Assembly: GCA_021323655.1 (NCBI GenBank)
Contig: JAJPKO010000002.1
Coordinates: 1 to 35,210 of the forward strand
From: Acidobacteriaceae bacterium
GTDB lineage: Bacteria > Acidobacteriota > Terriglobia > Terriglobales > Acidobacteriaceae
Length of the DNA: 35,210 bases
Direction: 5' to 3'
Part shown: one piece after another, positions 28,870-35,210 of the stretch
How the letters are laid out: each line of letters starts with the position of its first letter
Numbering within the stretch: the stretch's first letter is position 1
Program-made: the position numbers and the translations under genes
Notes under the pieces: generated by a model
Told to the model about the DNA's origin: nothing
The model's database searches: none
What the model saw: only the letters and a program-made list of their open reading frames with translations

Positions 28870-29307
28870 ATGCTCACGCGTAAAAAACACTGGGACACCC
28901 GCGCGTTTCACGACTTTCTGATGTCACGCGCCGCTACTCCATTCCAATGGGGAGTGCACGATTGCGCGCTGTTTGCTGCCGATGGCATCCAGGCGATCAC
29001 TGATGTAGATATTGCCGCAGATTTTCGAGGCAAGTACACAGATGAGGCCGGAGCATTTGCCGCAATTAAGAGCATCGCCGGCGGCGCTACTGTAGCAGAT
29101 GCAGCCGCGTATTGTATGCATAAACGCGGCATTCCAGAATTGCAGCATCCGCTCATGGCGCAGCGCGGGGACCTCGTTGTCGTCAATGAATCTGGGCGTC
29201 TCATCGCTGGCCTTGTCCACCTGAGTGGGCGGCACATCGTGGTGGCTGGAGAAGATGGACTCAAGCGGCTTCCAATCACTTCTATCGTGAGGGCGTGGCA
29301 TGTCTAA
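28870..29307 (+). CDS. tail-associated NlpC/P60-like peptidase (DUF6950-like)
   Basis: 145 residues, 2 bp after the previous gene. PFQWGVHDCALFAADGIQAITDVD carries the Cys (HDC, residue about 32) at the NlpC/P60 nucleophile position; AQRGDLVVV and GRHIVVA match the usual GDLVxF and His strands. Proteins of this size (DUF6950) in this position correspond to lambda gpK: a tail-tip peptidase that helps cut peptidoglycan during DNA entry. It overlaps the tip protein gene by 8 bp. Confidence 0.78.
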   Translation: MLTRKKHWDTRAFHDFLMSRAATPFQWGVHDCALFAADGIQAITDVDIAADFRGKYTDEAGAFAAIKSIAGGATVADAAAYCMHKRGIPELQHPLMAQRGDLVVVNESGRLIAGLVHLSGRHIVVAGEDGLKRLPITSIVRAWHV

Positions 29308-32083
29308 GGCGATTGAAGGCGCGGCGATGCTTGGCGGCGCTGTTGTGCTGGGTGCGGCCGCATTTCTTGATCCCGCGCTTGTAGCCACTGGCTGGTGGGA
29401 AAAAGCGATGGCGTCGCTCGTCATGGGCGGCATCTCCATGGAAGCTGGCGCGATTGCAGAGGCGCTCACGCAGAACCGCGGCATGAATATCACCACGCGC
29501 CAGCCTGCTTCCTTCCGGCAGATCGTCTATGGCGAGCAGCGCGTGGGCGGTGTTGTGGTCTATCGCAGCACCACTGGAAGCCATCATGACCAATACAACT
29601 ATGTCATCGTTCTTGCTGGGCACCAGATTGACAGCATAGTCAATTTATATCTCGATGGGCGACAAGTATTTTGGCAGCAAGGCAGTGTTGGCAATGTAAC
29701 GCGCAACGGTGTGAACTTCGGCGGAAGCGCCGATGGCAACGACCATATCGGTCCGAACGGACAGCACTACAATTTCGGCACTCTTGTCTACTGCGAAGCG
29801 CGATTTGGCGACCAGGCGTCCGGGGACGTGATCGGCGGACTCACTGCGAATGATCCGAACTGGGCTGCATCGTCGCAAGGTTCTCCGTATCTTGGTGGCT
29901 GCGCTTATGTATATCTCAAAGTTGAGCACGATAACACGATGTTCCCGGGTGAGCCGGAAATTCGCTTTACTATACGCGGGAAAAACAACATTTATGATCC
30001 GCGCACGGGCACAACAGGATACAGCAGTAATTGGGCACTATGTGTTGCCGATGTTCTTACTGATACGGAATTCGGGCTGGGCGATACGGGCAGCGTGAAC
30101 CAGGCACAATTGATCGCGGCTGCGAATGTGTGCGATGAGCAGGTGCAGCTTGCCAGCGGTCAGACCGAAGCGAGATACGCGCTGCACTACCACTACGACA
30201 CTTCGGTTGCTCCCGGAGATGTGTTGCAGCAGATGATGTCGGCGGCCGCCGGACGCCTGAGCCGTATTGGAGGCGAGTGGTACATCTGGCCAGCATATTG
30301 GCAGGGGCCATCCTTCGCATTTAATCAGGATGCACTGGTAGACAAAATCTCGTGGATGCCAAAGCGTGCGTTCTCTGAGCTTTTCAATCGCGTCACAGGC
30401 ACCTATATTGCGCCAAATTTCCCGTATAACATCGCTGGCAACTTATACGACAGCAATGGATGGTATGCAGGCCAGATACAGAACAATTTTCCCTTTGCTT
30501 TCCAGCCTACAAATTATCCGCAGTACGCGTGCGATACGCTGCACGGCTATGCCGCGGACCAATATCTCGCGGAAGATGGCGGCATTCCTCTGCCGAAAGA
30601 GATCACGCAGAGCTGCGTGCTGTCGGTATCTCAGGCGCAGCGTTGCGCAAAGATTTACCTGATGCGCAATCGGCAGCAGGGCCGGGGAACATTACCAATG
30701 TCGCTGCTTGGCTGGCAGGCCCAGCCTACGGATGTGATTGCTTTCAGCTTTCCCGTCATGGGTTGGAATAGCAAAGTGTTGGAGGTTGACGCTGTACGCT
30801 TCAAGGCTGATAAGCAAGGTGAGAATTCTTCGCCACGACTCTACGTTGAGTTGGACGTAATCGAGACGGATCCATCCGTCTATGAATGGTCCGCTGCGGA
30901 AGAGCTTACCGTCTACGACGTTCCTGCGTCGCCGCAGCAGGCCCCTTACACTCCAGCTCCGCCAACAAATATGACGCTTGATTCTGGCGCGGACACAGCG
31001 CTGGTGAGTGTGGATGGAATTGTTACGCCGCGTGTGTTGGTAAGCTGGACGGCACCGCTCGATGTGCTCGTTACGCAGATACAGATTCAGTACCGTCCAA
31101 GCGGAACAACCACCTGGGTTGATGCGGGGCAGGCTGACGTAGCCAATTTTCAGGCATACGTGTCTGGTGGACTGATAGCGAACCAGAATTACGATTTTCG
31201 TATTCGCTCTCTGCGCGCGAACGGAGCAGCGTCCGTTTGGGTTGAAATTGATGGCTACAAAGTAAGCACTATAGCTTCTGATATTGCGTCCTCTACGATG
31301 TTCAACGGGCTTGGCTGGACCGTCGTACAAGGCGTCATCATCAACTACACATTTACGAATAGCAGCGTGCAATTCACATGGGACGCACAAAGCCTGCTGC
31401 TGGCCGATGGAACGAGTATCAATCTACCAGCCGGCTCGCTTTCCTACACGGACCTTTCGCCATCCACGACTTACTACACTTACTGGTGTGAAGGTCTGAC
31501 CATGACGAGGCAGGGCCTCGTGACTCACGTATTCCCGAATCTTTTCGTCACGAATCCTGACCCGCCGCCAACGTCTCCGAACGCAACAATGGCAGCGCAG
31601 ATGGCCCTGGATGGCCGCGTACCCATCGGTGTAATTTCCTTCACTACGCTCGCTTCTTCAAATTCAGGAAGCGGCAGCGGGACCGGCGGAGGTGGAAACG
31701 TCTGCCCCGAGGCTGCTGAGCGCGTGGACGTGCGCGGGAAAGGCGCTACGCTCGCGGGGGATGTACTGCCCGGCGATTATTTGCGCGGCTATTCGTTCAG
31801 GACGGGCATGGATGTCTATCGCAGGGTCATTCAAGTCCGCAGGGTCTCCTGCTCAACCTGGCGCATCGTGGACGGGCATCGTGTCAGTCCGTGCGAGCCG
31901 GTCTATCAAAATGGAAAATGGATTCCGGCCTATCGGGCGGACGGTGCAAAGCTTGACACGATGGCTGGGATAAAGATTTTTATCTCCATCGAGTCAGACG
32001 AATATGATGAACAGAATTTCTGGCTCGTGGATGGTCCTCCGCTTCTGATTCACAACTACAACATCATGCCTAACCCCTGCTGA
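29300..32083 (+). CDS. tail tip / central fibre protein (gpJ-like) with C-terminal Hint-like domain
   Basis: 927 residues. The N-terminus contains hydrophobic helices (gpI-like segment, residues about 5-55), then the tip-attachment region of gpJ-like proteins (QPASFRQIVYGEQRVGGVVVY; YLGGCAYVYLKVEHDNTMFPGEPEIRFTIRG; NWALCVADVLTDTEFGLG), and an FN3-like module near 560-665. After a Gly/Ser linker the last 126 residues start with Cys802 (NVCPEAAERVDV), contain GDVLPGDYL and GHRVSPCEPVYQNGKW, and end with LLIHN (His918-Asn919): the block A, B and G pattern of Hint domains, here followed by only eight residues. It would bind the host receptor; the Hint part may self-cleave. Confidence 0.85.
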   Translation: MSKAIEGAAMLGGAVVLGAAAFLDPALVATGWWEKAMASLVMGGISMEAGAIAEALTQNRGMNITTRQPASFRQIVYGEQRVGGVVVYRSTTGSHHDQYNYVIVLAGHQIDSIVNLYLDGRQVFWQQGSVGNVTRNGVNFGGSADGNDHIGPNGQHYNFGTLVYCEARFGDQASGDVIGGLTANDPNWAASSQGSPYLGGCAYVYLKVEHDNTMFPGEPEIRFTIRGKNNIYDPRTGTTGYSSNWALCVADVLTDTEFGLGDTGSVNQAQLIAAANVCDEQVQLASGQTEARYALHYHYDTSVAPGDVLQQMMSAAAGRLSRIGGEWYIWPAYWQGPSFAFNQDALVDKISWMPKRAFSELFNRVTGTYIAPNFPYNIAGNLYDSNGWYAGQIQNNFPFAFQPTNYPQYACDTLHGYAADQYLAEDGGIPLPKEITQSCVLSVSQAQRCAKIYLMRNRQQGRGTLPMSLLGWQAQPTDVIAFSFPVMGWNSKVLEVDAVRFKADKQGENSSPRLYVELDVIETDPSVYEWSAAEELTVYDVPASPQQAPYTPAPPTNMTLDSGADTALVSVDGIVTPRVLVSWTAPLDVLVTQIQIQYRPSGTTTWVDAGQADVANFQAYVSGGLIANQNYDFRIRSLRANGAASVWVEIDGYKVSTIASDIASSTMFNGLGWTVVQGVIINYTFTNSSVQFTWDAQSLLLADGTSINLPAGSLSYTDLSPSTTYYTYWCEGLTMTRQGLVTHVFPNLFVTNPDPPPTSPNATMAAQMALDGRVPIGVISFTTLASSNSGSGSGTGGGGNVCPEAAERVDVRGKGATLAGDVLPGDYLRGYSFRTGMDVYRRVIQVRRVSCSTWRIVDGHRVSPCEPVYQNGKWIPAYRADGAKLDTMAGIKIFISIESDEYDEQNFWLVDGPPLLIHNYNIMPNPC

Positions 32084-32097
32084 GTGGAGCTAAAAAA

Positions 32098-32436
32098 ATG
32101 CAGCCCCGATGGATTTTGTCACAGTTCTATCGCGATTCAGCCAATCGCCTGGTGCCTGTCGTCGCGGATTATGGTGGGAACTATCTTGTCCCCACGAATC
32201 CTGCAGCCGACAGCGGGTCCGCTTTGGTTTTGATCAACATTGATTCACACCAGATTGACGCAGCAAAGCAGGACCCGCGTCTGGTTGTGTGTCCTTTGGT
32301 CTTCGATCCTTCGCCAGCGCCAGCCGCCGTCATCTCTGCCTATGCTTCTATGGGAGCCGTAAGTGGGATGAGCATGGGTGCGCTGCTTGCAACCCTTGCC
32401 GCTGCCGAGCCAGTGTTTGGCGTGCAATATCTGTAG
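32098..32436 (+). CDS. tail-module protein, unknown function
   Basis: 112 residues, 14 bp after the tip protein. WILSQFYRDSANRLVPVVADYGGNYLVPT begins a likely beta domain; the end is Ala/Met-rich and weakly hydrophobic (AVISAYASMGAVSGMSMGALLATLAAAEPVFG). As the last rightward gene before a strong terminator it closes the late operon. It might assist the tip protein, but I recognise no family. Confidence 0.6.
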   Translation: MQPRWILSQFYRDSANRLVPVVADYGGNYLVPTNPAADSGSALVLINIDSHQIDAAKQDPRLVVCPLVFDPSPAPAAVISAYASMGAVSGMSMGALLATLAAAEPVFGVQYL

Positions 32437-32456
32437 CAGTTCTGGGTTACACAAAA

Positions 32457-32491
32457 GGGCCGACGGATTCAATTCCGTCGGCCCCTTTTTT
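32457..32491. terminator. strong terminator ending the late operon, possibly bidirectional
   Basis: Perfect 11-bp stem GGGCCGACGGA (32457-32467) with TCCGTCGGCCC (32474-32484), 6-nt loop, then CTTTTTT. AAAA precedes the stem, so on the minus strand it can also end the convergent small-gene operon that stops at 32500. Confidence 0.9.
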
Positions 32492-32499
32492 CTGTTTGG

Positions 32500-32703
32500 C
32501 TAGTCTTTTCGCTTTGGACAAAGTGGTCTGTGCTTCACCATCTCGCGAACGCCAAATTCTTTTCCGCACCATTCGCATGGAGTCAGTTTGGCAGGACGTC
32601 CTCCCTTGTGCTCTTTGCGCCTGGCGACCATGCGGCGTCCATGTTCGCTCATCCATGCGTCATCAGGGATGGTCGTGAGGTCCCAATTTTTGTGGTATTT
32701 CAT
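32500..32703 (-). CDS. small zinc-finger protein, leftward
   Basis: 67 residues, start at 32703. The N-terminal NWDLTTIPDDAWMSEHGRRMVARRKEHKGGRPAKL and the CEWCGKEF...HRPLCPKR finger (C2HC-like, residues about 43-62) recall a recurrent small bacterial/phage protein (TIPD-x2-xSExxRR-xxARR...GGRPxKLxxCxxC). That memory supports the leftward frame. It is the last gene of a leftward cluster ending at the terminator. Its function is unknown; DNA or RNA binding is likely. Confidence 0.6.
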   Translation of the reverse strand: MKYHKNWDLTTIPDDAWMSEHGRRMVARRKEHKGGRPAKLTPCEWCGKEFGVREMVKHRPLCPKRKD

Positions 32704-32786
32704 GGCTGGTAAGTAGCGGGGTTACGTACCCGCCCCTGCTACCACGCAGGACGCTCTGCTTACGCTAGAGTGACGCACGGCAGAGG
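32704..32786 (-). promoter_or_regulatory. hairpins in the leader of the leftward zinc-finger gene
   Basis: Two dyads: GTAGC (32713-32717) with GCTAC (32738-32742) plus pairing G- and C-runs inside, and CTCTGC (32754-32759) with GCAGAG (32780-32785). They lie between two leftward genes, so on the minus-strand transcript they form leader hairpins. No T-run follows either, so termination is unlikely; mRNA stability or translation control is possible. Confidence 0.3.
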
Positions 32787-32987
32787 TTAAGAATGCGGAT
32801 ACGCAGCTAGTTCATCGAGTCCCAACTGTTTCGCTTGATGCGCTTTCGCTGCTGGCACGGGAATGGATGAATCAAAGGTTATCCGGAGATTTCCTTTTTC
32901 AGTTTCATCCCACTCGATCACGCGCGGGTTGACATTGCAGTGATATTCACGCAGTGATGTAGGTTTTACAAAGATTGTCTTTTTCAT
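32787..32987 (-). CDS. small leftward protein, unknown function
   Basis: 66 residues starting at 32987; AGGAAA lies just before the ATG on the minus strand. KKTIFVKPTSLREYHCNVNPRVIEWDETEKGNLRITFDSSIPVPAAKAHQAKQLGL suggests a short beta-rich domain. No motif I recognise. Good ribosome-binding site and the shared direction of the cluster are the reasons for calling it. Confidence 0.5.
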   Translation of the reverse strand: MKKTIFVKPTSLREYHCNVNPRVIEWDETEKGNLRITFDSSIPVPAAKAHQAKQLGLDELAAYPHS

Positions 32988-33053
32988 TTTCCTGTATTCT
33001 CCTGCCGCTGGTAGCGGCTGCCGGAGATTTCGCGCTCCGGCTCCGCGATGAAA

Positions 33054-33245
33054 CTACTTATTGTCTTCGAGATGGCTGATGCGATGTTCGTGGACCTCGG
33101 CAACACGTGCCAAGCGTGCGATGCTCACCATCATGTCATCCATCAGGATGCGCATTCTGTTGATGTCGTGAGTCAGCGACTCGACGCTCAATGTCAGCGA
33201 TTCGTGTCTTTCCGTCAAGCGCTCCAACCGCTCATCAATTGTCAT
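33054..33245 (-). CDS. small coiled-coil protein, leftward
   Basis: 63 residues starting at 33245, with GAGGAGAA before the ATG, the best ribosome-binding site of the cluster. The whole protein is one heptad pattern (IDERLERLTERHESLTLSVESLTHDINRM...), with a Met-rich middle, and no membrane segment. Similar tiny coiled coils are frequent in phage accessory clusters. Function unknown. Confidence 0.6.
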   Translation of the reverse strand: MTIDERLERLTERHESLTLSVESLTHDINRMRILMDDMMVSIARLARVAEVHEHRISHLEDNK

Positions 33246-33321
33246 TTTCTTCTCCTCTATGAGGCTGGTTGCCTCTGTTCTCTATATTCCCAAACATCTA
33301 GTTATTTGTCAATAGAAAAAT

Positions 33322-33513
33322 TCAGGAAATTTTTATGCCTTGCTCCAGCATCTGGGCAATCGCAAGCTGGATCAGGCTGTTTCGTGTGATTCCCTTCTTT
33401 TCCGCGAGCTGGTCCAGGGCCTCCATTTGTTTTAGCTGCAACCGAATGCTGAAGGCCCGGGACTCTGGCTTTTTTCGCTTCTTTTGGTGGGTAGCTTTTC
33501 TCATCCCTTGCAT
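33322..33513 (-). CDS. ribbon-helix-helix DNA-binding protein 1
   Basis: 63 residues from the start at 33513 (33546 and 33504 are alternatives). After a basic leader (HQKKRKKPESR), RAFSIRLQLKQMEALDQLAEKKGITRNSLIQLAIAQML is a textbook RHH unit: strand with alternating residues, helix A, a G-x-T/S-R-N turn, helix B. RHH proteins bind DNA as dimers through the strand. It is separated from the other RHH gene by a spacer with TTGTGTTAC-like repeats. Candidates: a repressor of its own operon or of the integrase. Confidence 0.7.
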   Translation of the reverse strand: MQGMRKATHQKKRKKPESRAFSIRLQLKQMEALDQLAEKKGITRNSLIQLAIAQMLEQGIKIS

Positions 33514-33537
33514 TTTCACGTCATAATGGACTGTTTT

Positions 33538-33600
33538 GCAACACAAAAATCATCTCTTTTCTTCAAATTAGGTTACAAATAATACCGATTGTGTTACAAA
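33538..33600. promoter_or_regulatory. repeated half-sites between the two RHH genes
   Basis: GCAACACAA (33538-33546) and TTGTGTTAC (33589-33597) are inverted with one mismatch; a further TTACAAA occurs at 33573-33579 and again at 33594-33600. The 60-bp interval is AT-rich and upstream of the leftward RHH gene 1, so it likely holds its promoter and an operator. No consensus -35/-10 pair stands out. Confidence 0.35.
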
Positions 33601-33605
33601 CATGG

Positions 33606-33764
33606 TTAGCCGCGTTTTTCCTGCGCTATGCCTTCCATGTCGGCAACGCGGGAAAGGCAATAACGCAAGGTGTTGGTGCGGTCAAGGCCGAGCTTCTCGG
33701 CCAGTTTGTCAAGCCGGCGCAGTTGTGCAGGAGTGAGATTGAGAGGCACGCGTTTCAGGGCCAT
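33606..33764 (-). CDS. ribbon-helix-helix DNA-binding protein 2
   Basis: 52 residues from the start at 33764, chosen because MALKRVPLNL is a natural RHH first strand; a start at 33818 would add 18 residues but fall inside the 33807-33844 inverted repeat. LKRVPLNLTPAQLRRLDKLAEKLGLDRTNTLRYCLSRVADMEG has the strand-helix-turn-helix order of CopG/Arc-like repressors. It is transcribed away from the integrase, and the shared divergent region carries a large dyad, so it is the best candidate for a regulator of integrase and of itself. Confidence 0.7.
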   Translation of the reverse strand: MALKRVPLNLTPAQLRRLDKLAEKLGLDRTNTLRYCLSRVADMEGIAQEKRG

Positions 33765-33806
33765 GGATTGGATGCTATAGCGTTTATCATGAACACTTTG
33801 GGCGCT

Positions 33807-33844
33807 TTTTATGTGCATAATAGGAACTCAATATGCACATAAAA
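33807..33844. promoter_or_regulatory. operator-like inverted repeat between RHH gene 2 and integrase
   Basis: Perfect 13-bp arms TTTTATGTGCATA (33807-33819) and TATGCACATAAAA (33832-33844) around a 12-nt spacer, giving arm centres 25 bp apart. It lies in the divergent interval 33765-33878, upstream of both the leftward RHH gene and the rightward integrase gene. Size and symmetry suit a pair of repressor dimers. Confidence 0.6.
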
Positions 33845-33878
33845 TCCACAACTTTGTCGCAGAAAAGAGCATGTCAAT

Positions 33879-35063
33879 ATGACGAAAGTTACTGACACAT
33901 TCCATTTTGGGAATGTAAGTTGTGCGAAGAACCACACGGCTGGACATCAAAACTGTTCAGCGTGTGCAGAGTCGAACAACATGCTGACCGTAGTGGATGC
34001 TGATTTTTCTGTTCTGACGTTTTCGGAAGTGGTGCCGCTGTGGAGACAGCTTCGTAAGCAGCGGCCAAGCCTTAAGCAATATACGCATGCAGCTACCGAT
34101 GGATATCTGCGTGGGCTGGAGCTTTTCTTTGGAAGCATTCGACTATCTGAGATTACGGCAGGTCATCTGCGCGAGTACCAGATCGCGCGCGGTAGCAATC
34201 GCATGATAGTGGATGGCGTCGAAACGCACCCCTGGAGCCGTGCGGCAAGCAACTCCTATATTAACCATGAGCTGAGTGTCCTGGGGCAGATATTGAAGCA
34301 CGCAAAACTATGGGCGAAGATTCGGCCTTACTACAATCCGTTGCCTGTGCCGAAGTGGTCTCCGCGCGAAGTGCTTTCGGAAGATGAAGAGGAATCACTG
34401 TTCCGTATCGCTGCCGGCGATCCGGAGATTGCGCTGGTTTACTGGGTTGCCTGCATCACGAACAACACAACTGCCGCAGGATGCGAGCTGCGCGGCCTGC
34501 GTCTCAGGCATATCTTTCTGCGTGAGCCTGTTTTCGATAAATGGGGCAATGATCTCAATCCATCCGAGATTTACATTCCTTCCGACGCGGTGAAGAATGA
34601 GAGTCGCCCACGAAAAATTGCATTGAACACCACGGCAAAATGGGCAATCGAGCAGTGCTATCAGCGTGCGCTTCGCCTGGGCGCATGCCAGCCCGATCAC
34701 TATCTCTTCCCTTTTCGGGTCAAGCGGAACCAATACGATCCAACACGGCGCGCCTCGAAATGGTGGCTACGCAATAGCTGGAACAAGCTGCGCGCGAAGA
34801 CCGGCTTCCGCAATCTGAATCCACATGATCTGAGGCATCTGTGCATTACGAGGATGCTGGAAAATGGAGTGGATCCAGAGACGGTGCGCGCGATTGCGGG
34901 ACATGTAACAGATGAGATGATGCATTACTATTCGCACATTCGTCGGCAGGCAAAATATGCCGCTGTGATGGCGATAGATCCACGCGCAAAAAAGCCAGTG
35001 CAATCTGTGCGGCCGCTATCGCTGCAACGCTTCGCAGTCATGCATGGGAATCAACAAAGTTAA
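33879..35063 (+). CDS. int: tyrosine recombinase (phage integrase)
   Basis: 394 residues. Catalytic set: Arg205 in ELRGLR, a Lys in the KNESRPRKIAL beta turn, His316-x-x-Arg319 (HDLR), His342 (AGHVTDE) and Tyr351 (HYYSH), with the normal spacing of nine between His342 and Tyr. Residues about 45-165 form the SAM-like core-binding domain (LTFSEVVPLWRQLRKQRPSLKQYTHAATDGYLRGLELFFG). The first 35 residues carry a C-x3-H-x3-H-x2-C-x2-C arrangement, possibly a small zinc-bound arm-binding part. It catalyses integration into tRNA-Arg and, probably with an excisionase not identified here, excision. It lies 132 bp from the right core. Confidence 0.93.
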   Translation: MTKVTDTFHFGNVSCAKNHTAGHQNCSACAESNNMLTVVDADFSVLTFSEVVPLWRQLRKQRPSLKQYTHAATDGYLRGLELFFGSIRLSEITAGHLREYQIARGSNRMIVDGVETHPWSRAASNSYINHELSVLGQILKHAKLWAKIRPYYNPLPVPKWSPREVLSEDEEESLFRIAAGDPEIALVYWVACITNNTTAAGCELRGLRLRHIFLREPVFDKWGNDLNPSEIYIPSDAVKNESRPRKIALNTTAKWAIEQCYQRALRLGACQPDHYLFPFRVKRNQYDPTRRASKWWLRNSWNKLRAKTGFRNLNPHDLRHLCITRMLENGVDPETVRAIAGHVTDEMMHYYSHIRRQAKYAAVMAIDPRAKKPVQSVRPLSLQRFAVMHGNQQS

Positions 35064-35081
35064 TCTGTTGAAAACTTTTTC

Positions 35082-35110
35082 TTGACATCGTTCATCCGGT
35101 GGTCTAACGT
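35082..35110 (+). promoter_or_regulatory. sigma70-type promoter pointing out of the prophage across the right core
   Basis: TTGACA (35082-35087), exactly 17 nt, TAACGT (35105-35110). The -35 box is a perfect consensus. It is downstream of the integrase stop and directed toward the right end, where no gene remains in the window. In the excised circle the next gene is the one at 89, about 170 nt from the expected start site. Confidence 0.65.
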
Positions 35111-35125
35111 CACAACAGTTTCAAT

Positions 35126-35152
35126 TTGCGACGAACGTTCTTTCGTCTGCAA
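35126..35152. promoter_or_regulatory. inverted repeat beside the right attachment core
   Basis: TTGC-GACGAA (35126-35135) pairs with TTCGTC-T-GCAA (35142-35152): ten pairs with one bulged base and a 6-nt loop. It lies just downstream of the outward promoter and 44 bp from the core. It could be an operator for that promoter, a leader hairpin, or a binding site for integrase or excisionase. Confidence 0.4.
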
Positions 35153-35195
35153 TGGATGAGACAGATTCGGCCAACCGCCGAAATTCTGTAACCCA

Positions 35196-35210
35196 CGGCC
35201 TTCTAAGCCG
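35196..35210. repeat. right attachment core (direct repeat copy 2)
   Basis: Exact copy of bases 1-15. The sequence to its left does not look like a tRNA D arm, so this is the phage side of the attachment site and the intact tRNA is at the left end. The match may continue past the window. Confidence 0.85.

Overview
The window is one complete, apparently intact temperate siphophage genome integrated as a prophage. It starts inside a tRNA-Arg gene (anticodon TCT, only the 3' part visible) and ends on the same 15-bp sequence, CGGCCTTCTAAGCCG, so it runs from one attachment core to the other. A tyrosine integrase lies next to the right core. The host cannot be named with certainty. GC content is moderate, and two genes look like bacterial rather than phage families: a secreted protein with an EIPDAP mature N-terminus and a stand-alone receiver-like domain. 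Both types are common in Acidobacteriota (Terriglobia), so that phylum is my best guess, by inference only.

Layout. (1) 50-7570, early region, all rightward and tightly overlapped (many ATGA junctions): small zinc-ribbon proteins, a secreted protein, an unknown two-gene pair, a ~400-nt gene-free stretch full of hairpins (candidate structured RNA), an orphan DNA methyltransferase, a zinc-ribbon/Fis-type HTH regulator, a DUF5131 (Gp37/Gp68) protein, a truncated DUF4326 gene, a lambda O-like replication initiator with a probable iteron origin inside its reading frame, and a degenerate receiver protein. (2) 7570-10070: a spacer with a weak promoter candidate, then a lysis cassette (XhlA-like protein, NNPGNI-type lysin, holin-like protein) and small unknowns. 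(3) 10071-18800: HK97-type packaging and head module: HNH nuclease, TerS, TerL, portal, prohead protease with a cysteine-rich tail, major capsid protein followed by a terminator, then connector, head closure and tail terminator. (4) 18805-32490: long non-contractile tail module: tube, two overlapping chaperone frames, a two-gene membrane/secreted moron with its own terminator, HK97 gp10-like protein, tape measure, a receptor-binding fibre with an SGNH esterase domain and 69-residue tandem repeats, a jelly-roll protein, tail-tip proteins, a DUF6950 NlpC/P60-like peptidase, and a 927-residue tip protein ending in a Hint-like domain. (5) 32500-33850: five small leftward genes including two ribbon-helix-helix regulators, with a 13-bp-arm inverted repeat between the last one and the integrase. 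(6) 33879-35210: integrase, a good sigma70-type promoter pointing out of the prophage, and the right core.

How it works together (inference): no CI- or Cro-like repressor is visible, and the only strong promoter that could serve the early operon (35082-35110) is separated from it by the integration site. In the lysogen it fires outward into host DNA; after excision it would read across attP into the gene at 89. Integration state itself may therefore help set lysis versus lysogeny, with the RHH proteins controlling the integrase side and a hairpin pair at 111-147 damping tRNA read-through into the early genes.
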